A stretch of 11,319 nucleotides of DNA from Actinomycetota bacterium (GTDB taxonomy: Bacteria; Actinomycetota; Actinomycetes; Actinomycetales; Microbacteriaceae): the NCBI GenBank assembly GCA_009702645.1, contig WLHO01000015.1, forward strand, positions 1 through 11,319, given 5' to 3'. A program made the translations under genes and the position numbers. The notes under the pieces are model-generated. The model was given only the letters and a program-made list of their open reading frames with translations. It was not told the DNA's origin and ran no database searches. Each line of letters begins with the position of its first letter. The first letter of the stretch is position 1. Below, piece after piece: positions 1 to 6,178 of the stretch.

Positions 1-154
1 AAGAGCCCTTTCCCCCAAGCTAACCCTCGATAGGGGCTATGCGGTGGTGCGGGATAGTAACGGACACGTCCTGACTGAACCGAAGCAGGCCAGCTCAGGT
101 CAGAAGCTAAGAATCACCCTTGCTGGGGGCGATCTTGGGGCCACAGCAGATTGA
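1..154 (+). CDS. xseA: Exodeoxyribonuclease VII large subunit, C-terminal end (partial)
   Basis: Only the last 50 codons are present; the reading frame enters at base 2 and ends at TGA 152-154. The visible tail carries LTLDRGYAVV followed by a short beta-rich end, which matches the conserved C-terminal 'L.RGYaiv' segment of XseA. The protein is the large, catalytic subunit of exonuclease VII, which degrades single-stranded DNA in both directions to short oligonucleotides and acts with several copies of XseB. The identity rests on this short tail plus the xseB gene 18 bases downstream, the usual order in actinobacteria. The catalytic and OB-fold parts lie outside the window. Confidence 0.85.
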   Translation, partial: RALSPKLTLDRGYAVVRDSNGHVLTEPKQASSGQKLRITLAGGDLGATAD

Positions 155-172
155 AAGTAGGCTTGATACACA

Positions 173-397
173 ATGACTGAAAACAATAAAGACGTAGCGT
201 CTATGAGTTACGAGCAGGCACGGGACGAACTAGTGAAGGTCGTTGCTGAACTCGAGGCAGGTTCTGCCACCCTGGAATCTTCAATGCAGCTTTGGGAGCG
301 TGGGGAGGCTTTGGCAGATAAGTGCGAGCAGTGGCTTTCTGGAGCGCGTGCCACTCTTGAAAAGGCTTCGAAGGCCAAGAAGAGTTCTGCTGAATGA
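173..397 (+). CDS. xseB: Exodeoxyribonuclease VII small subunit
   Basis: A 74-residue protein that is the small, non-catalytic subunit of exonuclease VII and wraps onto the XseA helices. It has the XseB pattern: MSYEQARDELVKVVAELE (residues 11-28), then a loop with LE.SM.LWE.GE.LA..CE, which forms the two-helix hairpin of the family. Its length is normal. It starts with ATG 18 bases after xseA; the only ribosome-binding candidate is a weak AAAGTAGG about 11 bases upstream, so translation may depend on coupling to xseA. Its TGA stop overlaps the ATG of the next gene by four bases (ATGA), which indicates one operon. The Lys/Ser-rich end (about residues 65-74) is probably disordered. Confidence 0.93.
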   Translation: MTENNKDVASMSYEQARDELVKVVAELEAGSATLESSMQLWERGEALADKCEQWLSGARATLEKASKAKKSSAE

Positions 398-981
398 GCG
401 ATGCCGCTGCACAGCGTAGAGCTAGACAAACTCTTATAAATCTTCTTTTGTCCCTGGGGGCAACTGTTGGCGTAATGGTCCTCCTAGTTTTAGCTGTTCC
501 GCGAGATGACTCGAACCGTATTCAACCGGTCGACTATGTTGCTATCGCTAATCAGGCTTCTTCTGAGGCCCCAGGAAAACTTTTGGTTCCAACTATCCCA
601 GTTGATTGGTACTCCAACGCCGCACGCTATCGCTCCGCGGCTCAAGATGGCGTGGCAAATTGGTACGTCGGGTTTGTAGGTCCTAACAATGAGTTTCTTG
701 CCATGACTCAGGGTATTGATGTAAACCAAACTTGGATCCAGCTGATGCTTGAATCGAACAAGCCTTCTGGGGAAGTTCTGATTCAAGGCAAAAGCTGGAG
801 CGTTTATGAAAGCGCTCGAGAAAACAATCCTCCGAAGTCCAAGGACTACATGATGGTTTTGGAATACGAAAACAATGCGGTTTTTGTCTATGGTGTAGCT
901 CCCAAGGCTGTGCTCGAAGATTTGGCCTTGCAGCTAGGCGTCCTAATCGATGAAAAACAGCCTTCCGAAGCGGTAAATTAG
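394..981 (+). CDS. DUF4245 family membrane-anchored protein
   Basis: A 195-residue protein with a short, Arg-containing cytoplasmic N-terminus, one membrane span at about residues 13-35 and an extracytoplasmic domain. The domain contains PVDYVAIANQAS, then VDWYSNAARYRS and WYVGFVGPNNEFLAMTQG; this matches my memory of the actinobacterial DUF4245 family, whose members are found between xseB and glpX/fumC. The biochemical function is unknown. Translation is probably coupled to xseB through the ATGA overlap. The domain has no cysteines and no catalytic motif that I recognise. The family name is fairly secure; any role in envelope biology would be guesswork. Confidence 0.8.
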   Translation: MSDAAAQRRARQTLINLLLSLGATVGVMVLLVLAVPRDDSNRIQPVDYVAIANQASSEAPGKLLVPTIPVDWYSNAARYRSAAQDGVANWYVGFVGPNNEFLAMTQGIDVNQTWIQLMLESNKPSGEVLIQGKSWSVYESARENNPPKSKDYMMVLEYENNAVFVYGVAPKAVLEDLALQLGVLIDEKQPSEAVN

Positions 982-1008
982 TACCCATAGCAATTGATCT
1001 TTGGCCCT

Positions 1009-1016
1009 AAGAAAGG
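1009..1016 (+). promoter_or_regulatory. Ribosome binding site deciding the fumC start
   Basis: AAGAAAGG lies 10 bases before GTG 1027 and supports that start. The alternative in-frame TTG at 994 has no purine-rich sequence before it and would add 11 residues ([10 protein letters not shown]) that include this site and are not typical of fumarases. Confidence 0.55.
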
Positions 1017-1026
1017 CTCGATTTTC

Positions 1027-2415
1027 GTGGAATACCGAATTGAACATGACACCATGGGCGAAGTTAAGGTCCCAAAGGACGCTCTTTACGCAGCCCAGAC
1101 CCAAAGAGCCGTTGAGAACTTCCCTATCTCCGGCTCTACTCTCGAGCGAGCTCACATCGCCGCTTTGGCAGAAATCAAAAAGGCTGCTGCATTAGCCAAT
1201 GCACAACTTGGAGTTTTGGATAAAGACCTTGCTAACGCAATTGCGAAAAGTGCCGATGAGGTAATTTCTGGATCTCTAGATCAGCACTTCCCGGTGGATG
1301 TTTACCAGACAGGATCTGGAACATCTTCAAACATGAACATGAACGAAGTGCTTGCAAGCCTTGCAACTAAGCACCTAGGCAAAGCGGTTCATCCAAACGA
1401 TCACGTTAACGCCTCTCAGTCCTCTAATGACGTTTTTCCAACCTCAGTCCACTTGGCAGTGACTTCTGCGCTTATCAATGACCTGATTCCATCTCTTGAC
1501 TACCTAGCCAAGAAACTAGAAGTCAAGTCCAAGGCTTGGGCAGAAGTTGTTAAGGCCGGACGCACTCACTTGATGGATGCCACCCCCGTGACCCTTGGTC
1601 AAGAGTTCGGAGGCTACGCCGCACAGATTCGCTACGGCATCGAAAGAATTCAGTCTTCAATTGCTCGAGTTGCTGAGGTGCCACTTGGTGGAACCGCTGT
1701 TGGAACTGGAATAAACACCCCGAAGGGTTTCCCACAGACCGTGATCAAACTTTTGGCTGAGCAGACCAAACTTCCAATCACCGAGGCACGCGATCACTTC
1801 GAAGCTCAAGGAGCTAGAGATGCCCTCGTTGAAGCCTCCGGTGCCTTGCGAGTTTTGGCAGTATCTCTAACCAAGATCAACAACGATTTGCGCTGGATGG
1901 GTTCAGGACCAAATGCCGGTCTTGGCGAGCTTGCGATTCCAGACCTGCAGCCAGGATCGTCGATCATGCCCGGGAAGGTAAACCCCGTTATTCCAGAAGC
2001 TGTCTTGATGGTCTGCGCACGCGTAATTGGAAACGATCAAACCGTTGCTTGGGCGGGAGCCTCAGGCAACTTCGAACTAAACGTCGCCATTCCAGTTATG
2101 GGCAACGCACTTCTGGAATCCATTCGACTGCTTGCTAATTCCTCAAAGGTATTGGCTGACAAAACAGTCGAAGGTCTTGAGGTTAATGTTGACCGCGCCA
2201 GGGCTCTTGCCGAATCCAGTCCTTCTATTGTGACTCCGTTGAACAAGGTGATCGGCTACGAGGCAGCTGCCAAGATCGCCAAGCACTCGGTAGAGAAGTC
2301 GATGACCATTCGCGAGGCAGTAATCGACTTAGGTTTTGTGGAGCGCGGTGAGGTGACCCTCGAGCAACTCGATGCTTCCCTCGATGTGCTGTCTATGACC
2401 AGACCACCAAAGTAA
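1027..2415 (+). CDS. fumC: Class II fumarate hydratase
   Basis: A 462-residue enzyme that reversibly hydrates fumarate to L-malate in the TCA cycle; it is an oxygen-stable, iron-free homotetramer in the cytoplasm. Motifs in order are [12 protein letters not shown] at the N-terminus, [14 protein letters not shown] (about 95-108), [16 protein letters not shown] with the active-site His (about 181), and the superfamily signature [11 protein letters not shown] (about 310-320), whose serine loop supplies the catalytic base. The length is normal for FumC. I chose GTG 1027 because of the AAGAAAGG site upstream and because [13 protein letters not shown] is the usual actinobacterial N-terminus. It follows DUF4245 by 45 bases and probably shares its transcript. 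Its last 23 bases overlap the convergent prepilin peptidase gene. An aspartase is less likely given these motifs and the context. Confidence 0.95.
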   Translation: MEYRIEHDTMGEVKVPKDALYAAQTQRAVENFPISGSTLERAHIAALAEIKKAAALANAQLGVLDKDLANAIAKSADEVISGSLDQHFPVDVYQTGSGTSSNMNMNEVLASLATKHLGKAVHPNDHVNASQSSNDVFPTSVHLAVTSALINDLIPSLDYLAKKLEVKSKAWAEVVKAGRTHLMDATPVTLGQEFGGYAAQIRYGIERIQSSIARVAEVPLGGTAVGTGINTPKGFPQTVIKLLAEQTKLPITEARDHFEAQGARDALVEASGALRVLAVSLTKINNDLRWMGSGPNAGLGELAIPDLQPGSSIMPGKVNPVIPEAVLMVCARVIGNDQTVAWAGASGNFELNVAIPVMGNALLESIRLLANSSKVLADKTVEGLEVNVDRARALAESSPSIVTPLNKVIGYEAAAKIAKHSVEKSMTIREAVIDLGFVERGEVTLEQLDASLDVLSMTRPPK

Positions 2416-2872
2416 TCGCACCTAAAAACCCCGCTATCAAATAGGGTCCCAGCGGCATTGAGCTGCCAAGTTTTATTCGCTTGACCGCTAAGAGAACAAC
2501 TGCTACTAAACCTGCGATAAGAAAGCTCAGGCCGAGCGCAATGATTGGCAGTAGCGGCGAATACCACCCGAGCGCAAGCGACATAACAGCCATTAGCTTC
2601 ACATCCCCCATACCCAAAAGACCCAACCGGTTGATCACAAGTGAAATTGCGAATGTGATTGCCGCAGCCAAAAAAGCCCAAAGCATATTCAAAAAGCCAG
2701 CACCCAAAACACCTGCCACGATCTGCCCAAACCAAGTGATGGGGAAGGCAGGAAGAACATATTTGTTTGGCAGCCGACGTTCAAGAATATCGGTCTTGGC
2801 TAGGGGCCAAGCCGTAAGGACCAAATAGCCAAGACCGAGTGCCGAAAACAACGAGGAGAGATTTTCAAACAC
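2393..2872 (-). CDS. Type IV prepilin peptidase, minimal A24 family
   Basis: A 159-residue polytopic membrane aspartyl protease of the type IV prepilin/preflagellin peptidase class, which cuts the leader from prepilin-like proteins at the cytoplasmic face. The two catalytic aspartates are visible: D28 in [10 protein letters not shown] and D90 in the GxGD motif GMGDVKLM. The end, [12 protein letters not shown], matches the conserved closing motif. Five to six hydrophobic segments are apparent. The N-terminal methyltransferase domain and cysteine motifs of PilD-type enzymes are absent, so it resembles the short TadV/CpaA-like form. The start is GTG 2872: no other start fits before an in-frame stop upstream, and it has no Shine-Dalgarno but a TACCCT hexamer six bases ahead. 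No pilin or pilus ATPase gene is in the window. Confidence 0.85.
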   Translation of the reverse strand: MFENLSSLFSALGLGYLVLTAWPLAKTDILERRLPNKYVLPAFPITWFGQIVAGVLGAGFLNMLWAFLAAAITFAISLVINRLGLLGMGDVKLMAVMSLALGWYSPLLPIIALGLSFLIAGLVAVVLLAVKRIKLGSSMPLGPYLIAGFLGAITLVVWS

Positions 2873-2878
2873 CGGATC

Positions 2879-2884
2879 AGGGTA
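2879..2884 (-). promoter_or_regulatory. Candidate -10 element, leaderless start of prepilin peptidase
   Basis: TACCCT followed by exactly six bases (GATCCG) and then GTG. This fits TANNNT-N6-RTG, the geometry of actinobacterial leaderless transcripts. No good -35 is visible, and the call leans on the same spacing at five other genes in the window. Confidence 0.4.
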
Positions 2885-2924
2885 TTGACACTTTCTCTAA
2901 GGCGAAAAAGTTATCCCCAGGTAC

Positions 2925-4256
2925 TTACCGGTCCAATAGCTCCGTGACTAGAGCAGCGATTGCACTTCTTTCGGAGCGAGTCAATGTGATGTGAGCAAAC
3001 AGTGACTGGCCTTTCAAAGTCTCAATCACTGAAGCAATTCCATCGTGCCTACCAACTCTTAAGTTATCCCGCTGAGCAACATCGTGAGTCAATATCACTC
3101 TGGAGTTTTGTCCGATGCGAGATAAAACAGTTAGCAGGACGTTCCGCTCTAGAGACTGAGCCTCGTCAACGATTACAAAGCTGTCGTGAAGAGAGCGACC
3201 ACGGATGTGAGTCAGGGGAAGAACTTCCAGAAGACCTCGGTCTTGGATGTGCTCAATAACTTCTTTAGATACCAGTGCACTTAGAGTGTCAAAGATTGCC
3301 TGACCCCAGGGGTTCATCTTCTCAGCCTCAGTACCTGGCAGGTAGCCAAGCTCCTGTCCCCCAACTGCATAGAGGGGTCTAAAAACCATGATCTTTTTGT
3401 GCTGGCGCCTCTCAACTACCGCCTCCAGTGCCGCACAAAGTGCCAGCGCGGACTTACCGGTACCAGCACGACCGCCCATAGAAACGATGCCGATTTCCTG
3501 ATCCAGCAGGTAATCAATAGCCAAGCGCTGCTCCGCGGATCGACCCTGAACACCGAACACCCCGCGATCGCCTCTAACTAGTTTGACTGTCTTGCCTGCG
3601 GTGACTCGACCTAGGGCGTGGCCTCGCTCGGATGAGATTACAAGACCGCTGTTAACCGGAAGATTTGCAACCTCCGGGTGGGTTATCTCCTCGTTGTCGT
3701 ATAGGTCAGCCATTTGATCAGCACTAAGAGCCAGTTCACTAATTCCGCTCCAGCCCGAGTCGGTGGCAAGTTCATTGAGATACTCCTCGGCAAGCATTCC
3801 AAGGCTTGCAGCCTTTACACGCATGGGCAAATCTTTGGAAACAACTGTGACGTTAAATCCCTCGTTCGAAAGATTCATTGCTACGGACAAAATTCTTGAG
3901 TCGTTGTCGCCCAGCTGGAATCCAGTGGGCAAAACTGACTGGTCGCTGTGGTTTAGTTCAACCCGAAGTGTTCCTTTATCCCCGACCTCAATTGGGAAAT
4001 CCAACCGCTGGTGCTTCTGACGGAGATCATCTAAGTGCCGAAGGGCTACTCGGGCAAAGTAACCAATTTCTGGATCATGACGTTTTTTCTCAAGCTCGTT
4101 GATCACAACGATTGGAATAACAACCTCGTGTTCGGCGAAGCGGAACATGGCCTTGGGGTCCGAGAGCAGTACCGAGGTATCTAGCACGAAGGTTCTCACC
4201 GCCTGGTCGTTCTTTACTTGGTTCTTGGCGGGGGAATTGGCTTCGGCTTTAGGCAA
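2925..4256 (-). CDS. PIN domain-PhoH family ATPase (PhoH2-like ribonuclease/helicase)
   Basis: A 443-residue fusion. The N-terminal PIN nuclease domain (about residues 21-160) carries candidate metal-binding acids at D26 (FVLDTSVLL), E54 (INELEKKR), D117/D119 (GDNDSRIL) and D142 (VSKDLP). The C-terminal PhoH ATPase domain (about 238-443) has Walker [10 protein letters not shown] (261-269) and Walker B VIVDEAQ (361-367). Mycobacterial PhoH2 proteins of this design show ATP-dependent RNA unwinding and cleavage, so a role in RNA turnover is likely; the substrate here is unknown. The TTG start is supported by a strong GGAGGA four bases ahead. A GTG at codon 20 would give the shorter start MRTFVLDTS but has a poorer binding site. 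It lies 89 bases downstream of the prenyltransferase on the same strand, and they may be co-transcribed. Confidence 0.92.
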   Translation of the reverse strand: MPKAEANSPAKNQVKNDQAVRTFVLDTSVLLSDPKAMFRFAEHEVVIPIVVINELEKKRHDPEIGYFARVALRHLDDLRQKHQRLDFPIEVGDKGTLRVELNHSDQSVLPTGFQLGDNDSRILSVAMNLSNEGFNVTVVSKDLPMRVKAASLGMLAEEYLNELATDSGWSGISELALSADQMADLYDNEEITHPEVANLPVNSGLVISSERGHALGRVTAGKTVKLVRGDRGVFGVQGRSAEQRLAIDYLLDQEIGIVSMGGRAGTGKSALALCAALEAVVERRQHKKIMVFRPLYAVGGQELGYLPGTEAEKMNPWGQAIFDTLSALVSKEVIEHIQDRGLLEVLPLTHIRGRSLHDSFVIVDEAQSLERNVLLTVLSRIGQNSRVILTHDVAQRDNLRVGRHDGIASVIETLKGQSLFAHITLTRSERSAIAALVTELLDR

Positions 4257-4260
4257 CTAG

Positions 4261-4266
4261 TCCTCC
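4261..4266 (-). promoter_or_regulatory. Strong ribosome binding site before the TTG start of phoH2-like gene
   Basis: GGAGGA on the minus strand, four bases before TTG 4256. It is the strongest Shine-Dalgarno match I noticed in the window and decides for the TTG start over the internal GTG at codon 20. Confidence 0.6.
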
Positions 4267-4345
4267 ATAGATTCAGGCTTAGCTTTAAGGTAAATCCTTT
4301 TGAGGCTTGGGGCTGCTAGCAACACGCCCGAATCAAGGTACGCGC

Positions 4346-5107
4346 TTAGGCGCCGAAGCGGCGGTGGCGCCGGGCAAATGCCCTGATGGCCCGAAGAAAG
4401 TCGACCCTTCGAAAATCTGGCCAGAGGGCTTCCTCGAAGTAAAGCTCGGAGTTGCTGGATTGCCACAACAAAAATCCGCTGAGCCTTTGCTCACCAGATG
4501 TTCTGATGATCAGATCTGGATCAGGTTGGTCGGAGGTGTAAAGGTGTTTGGCAATAAGTTCTGGGGTAAGCGAATCTGCGAGTTTTTCAAGGTCAGCGCC
4601 TTCACTGATTGAGTCCTTCACAATCGAGCGCATGGCATCTGTGATTTCCTGACGTCCGCCATAGCCGATAGCTAAATTGACCTGTGCACCCTTGGTTTCA
4701 CGACTTGCGATCTCGCTTTGCTCCAAAACCTCAAGAAAACTAGGAGGTAGGGAACGTCGGTCTCCAACCAGGCGAAGTTTCCAGTTTCCCCGTCTCACCA
4801 TTTCCTGGGCAAGTTCGGTCAGGATAACCAGTAAGTCCTTGAGCTCTTCGGAATCTCGCTTTTTGAGATTCTCAGTCGAGAGTAGATAAAGAGTAACAAC
4901 TGGAACCTGGAGACCGTCGCACCATGAGAGGAAATCAAATATCTTCTGGGCTCCGGCTACGTGGCCGGTTTTGGCTTTAGAGCCATTTTTCTTATCGGCC
5001 CAACGTCGATTTCCATCAAGCATTACGGCAATGTGTTGGGGGATGTTGGATTTATCGAGTTGACGCTCAAGACGGTTCTCGTAAAGTCGATAAATCAGAT
5101 TTCGCAC
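4346..5107 (-). CDS. uppS: Cis-prenyltransferase (isoprenyl diphosphate synthase), likely short-chain Rv1086 type
   Basis: A 253-residue enzyme of the UppS/Z-FPP synthase family, which condenses isopentenyl diphosphate onto an allylic diphosphate with cis geometry at the membrane face. Motifs are HIAVMLDGNRRWA with the catalytic Asp (D31), TLYLLSTENL (72-81), GYGGRQEI (148-155) and RTSGEQRLSGFLLWQ (202-216). Two features point to the mycobacterial (2Z,6E)-farnesyl diphosphate synthase Rv1086 rather than undecaprenyl diphosphate synthase: Leu75 at the place of Ala69 in E. coli UppS, a residue that limits chain length, and SGFLLWQS in place of the SNFLLWQ of long-chain enzymes. The divergent hemolysin III gene is also the Rv1085c/Rv1086 arrangement. 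The start is GTG with no Shine-Dalgarno. The gene symbol is the family name; the product chain length is inferred. Confidence 0.92.
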   Translation of the reverse strand: MRNLIYRLYENRLERQLDKSNIPQHIAVMLDGNRRWADKKNGSKAKTGHVAGAQKIFDFLSWCDGLQVPVVTLYLLSTENLKKRDSEELKDLLVILTELAQEMVRRGNWKLRLVGDRRSLPPSFLEVLEQSEIASRETKGAQVNLAIGYGGRQEITDAMRSIVKDSISEGADLEKLADSLTPELIAKHLYTSDQPDPDLIIRTSGEQRLSGFLLWQSSNSELYFEEALWPDFRRVDFLRAIRAFARRHRRFGA

Positions 5108-5113
5108 TTGTTA

Positions 5114-5119
5114 AGGTTA
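5114..5119 (-). promoter_or_regulatory. Candidate -10 element, leaderless start of the cis-prenyltransferase gene
   Basis: TAACCT, then six bases (TAACAA), then GTG 5107. The string TAACCTTAAC recurs at the same distance before the DUF4307 gene (6167-6176), which strengthens the case that it is a real element. It falls where the -35 box of the divergent hemolysin III gene would be. Confidence 0.5.
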
Positions 5120-5136
5120 CCGCTGCAAAAGCAAAC

Positions 5137-5142
5137 TAGGGT
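5137..5142 (+). promoter_or_regulatory. Candidate -10 element or Shine-Dalgarno for the hemolysin III gene
   Basis: TAGGGT, six bases (TGAATC), then ATG 5149. It fits the leaderless geometry seen at five other genes, but AGGG could also act as a weak Shine-Dalgarno seven bases before the start, so the reading is ambiguous. Confidence 0.4.
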
Positions 5143-5148
5143 TGAATC

Positions 5149-5868
5149 ATGACCAATAGCCCCCAGAACGATACTCCGCTGCACCTGCCCCTGTCCGAGA
5201 TTTCGGGTCAGGTAGAGCCTGAGACTAAGCCAACCTGGCGCGGCTGGATTCACACTGGCATTCTGCCGCTGGCGGTCGCTGGAGGCATTGTTCTTCTCGT
5301 GCTCGCCGATGGCTTGGTTGCCAAAATTGCTTCAGCTGTTTTCTTCGCGGGCTCTGTATTGCTTTTTGGAATCAGTGCAATTTATCACCGCTTCAACTGG
5401 AGTCCGAAAGTCAAGCTCGCACTGAAGCGCTTTGACCACGCCAATATCTTTTTACTAATTGCCGGGAGCTACACCCCGATTACCTTGCTTGCCCTGCCGC
5501 AAGATAAGGGTCTGATTTTGATTGTGGCAATCTGGACGGTTGCATTACTGGGAATTGGTTTCAGAGTCTTTTGGATTGGAGCTCCACGCTGGCTCTATGT
5601 TGTGATTTACATCGCCATGGGCTGGGCTGCAGTTGTTTACCTTCCAGAATTACTAGCGGCAAACCTAGCGATGATGCTACTGATTTTGATCGGTGGTCTT
5701 CTCTACACTCTGGGTGCAGTCTTCTATGCGATGAAGCGACCAAATCCATTTCCTGGACACTTTGGTTTCCACGAGATCTTTCACACTTTCACAGTTTTGG
5801 CTTTCATGTGCCACTGGACCGCGGTACTTCTGATTTCTCTTTCCCCGGTTGCAGGATCCTTCGCCTAG
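5149..5868 (+). CDS. Hemolysin III / PAQR family membrane protein
   Basis: A 239-residue protein with a hydrophilic N-terminus (about 1-30) and seven hydrophobic segments, as in the progestin/adipoQ receptor superfamily. The family motifs are present: SAIYHR with H80, the FDHANIF segment with D96, GSYTP (106-110) and the C-terminal GHFGFHEIFHTF with H208 and H212. The His and Asp residues form the presumed metal site, probably zinc, that marks these proteins as possible membrane hydrolases. Bacterial members are named hemolysins from one Bacillus cereus protein; lysis is not shown for most, and the real substrate is unknown. It is divergent from the cis-prenyltransferase across only 41 bases, so the two probably share or compete for regulatory sequence. 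The end lies three bases from the convergent small membrane gene. Confidence 0.92.
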   Translation: MTNSPQNDTPLHLPLSEISGQVEPETKPTWRGWIHTGILPLAVAGGIVLLVLADGLVAKIASAVFFAGSVLLFGISAIYHRFNWSPKVKLALKRFDHANIFLLIAGSYTPITLLALPQDKGLILIVAIWTVALLGIGFRVFWIGAPRWLYVVIYIAMGWAAVVYLPELLAANLAMMLLILIGGLLYTLGAVFYAMKRPNPFPGHFGFHEIFHTFTVLAFMCHWTAVLLISLSPVAGSFA

Positions 5869-5871
5869 GAA

Positions 5872-6138
5872 CTAGCTAAGTGGCTTTTCGGGTGGAGTTG
5901 GCCGCTTCGCGTTGTTGATTGCCTCATTAGTTGCCTGCTCTTGATCCAGAAGTGCAGAAATCTCGGCACGGTAGCGAACTCTTCGAATCCTTCTCACTAA
6001 ATCCCAGATGATCAGCAGGGACACTGCTGCCAAGCCAAAGGTGGCCAAGAAGCCAACAACTCCAGGGCTGTACCAGGTGTCATCAATGATTACTTCGCCA
6101 GGGGTGGAAGTTTCTGAGTAAATCTTGAGAAGGTTCAT
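5872..6138 (-). CDS. Small single-span membrane protein, conserved hypothetical
   Basis: An 88-residue protein of unknown function. The first 25 residues are likely extracytoplasmic and end in WYSPGVVG; a membrane span at about 26-47 (VVGFLATFGLAAVSLLII) is followed by a strongly basic stretch RRIRRVRYR (49-57), then an acidic and Ala/Asn-rich tail. The basic stretch places the C-terminus in the cytoplasm by the positive-inside rule. In place and pattern it matches the small gene I remember next to mca in M. tuberculosis (Rv1083), although mca itself is missing here. The ATG start lies inside a perfect palindrome and has no Shine-Dalgarno; CATACT stands six bases ahead. Composition is like its neighbours. 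I treat it as a real gene because the topology is coherent and it fills the gap neatly. Confidence 0.75.
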   Translation of the reverse strand: MNLLKIYSETSTPGEVIIDDTWYSPGVVGFLATFGLAAVSLLIIWDLVRRIRRVRYRAEISALLDQEQATNEAINNAKRPTPPEKPLS

Positions 6139-6154
6139 ACTTCAAGTATGAACC
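6132..6154. repeat. Perfect 11-1-11 palindrome, candidate operator
   Basis: GGTTCATACTT, one C at 6143, then AAGTATGAACC: every base of the two arms pairs. It covers the start codon and -10 region of the small membrane gene (minus strand) and the -35 region expected for the DUF4307 gene (plus strand). Its size and symmetry suit a dimeric repressor. It has no T-tract, so it is not a terminator. The minus-strand start codon accounts for only part of the symmetry. Confidence 0.6.
6145..6150 (-). promoter_or_regulatory. Candidate -10 element, leaderless start of small membrane gene
   Basis: CATACT (four of six matches to TATAAT), six bases (TGAAGT), then ATG 6138. It lies inside the right arm of the palindrome, so anything bound there would block this promoter. 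Confidence 0.4.
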
Positions 6155-6166
6155 AAGAAACTCGGT

Positions 6167-6172
6167 TAACCT
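6167..6172 (+). promoter_or_regulatory. Candidate -10 element, leaderless start of DUF4307 gene
   Basis: TAACCT, six bases (TAACCA), then GTG 6179. It is nearly identical to the element before the cis-prenyltransferase gene on the other strand. No Shine-Dalgarno precedes the GTG, which fits a leaderless mRNA. Confidence 0.5.
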
Positions 6173-6178
6173 TAACCA

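Noticed and set aside
994..1026. Longer fumC beginning at TTG 994
   Set aside because: TTG has no binding site before it, the extra 11 residues are not fumarase-like, and the AAGAAAGG site fits GTG 1027.
2429..2446. Small inverted repeat (CTAT caa ATAG with partial CC/GG extension) after fumC as a terminator
   Set aside because: The stem is four pairs plus a bulge, there is no T-tract, and it lies within the prepilin peptidase coding sequence.
2256..2735. A 159-codon minus-strand frame overlapping fumC and the prepilin peptidase gene, and a 115-codon plus-strand frame at 2481-2828
   Set aside because: Both are shadows of the prepilin peptidase frame, which alone carries catalytic motifs and membrane segments.
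2911..2919. TTATCCCCA, one mismatch from the DnaA box consensus TTATCCACA, near a TTGACA at 2885
   Set aside because: It is a single site with no AT-rich region or further boxes. The plus-strand TTGACA leads to no plus-strand gene, so both are likely chance.
4257..4345. The 89-base gap between the prenyltransferase and PhoH genes as a site for a small RNA or terminator
   Set aside because: Only a four-pair hairpin (AAGG-ATTTA-CCTT) and a GCTAGC palindrome are visible; neither is enough for a call.
4257..4466. A 69-codon minus-strand frame between the prenyltransferase and PhoH genes
   Set aside because: Most of it overlaps the intact prenyltransferase 3' end in another frame, the sequence resembles nothing I know, and its final codons merely contain the GGAGGA ribosome site of the PhoH gene.
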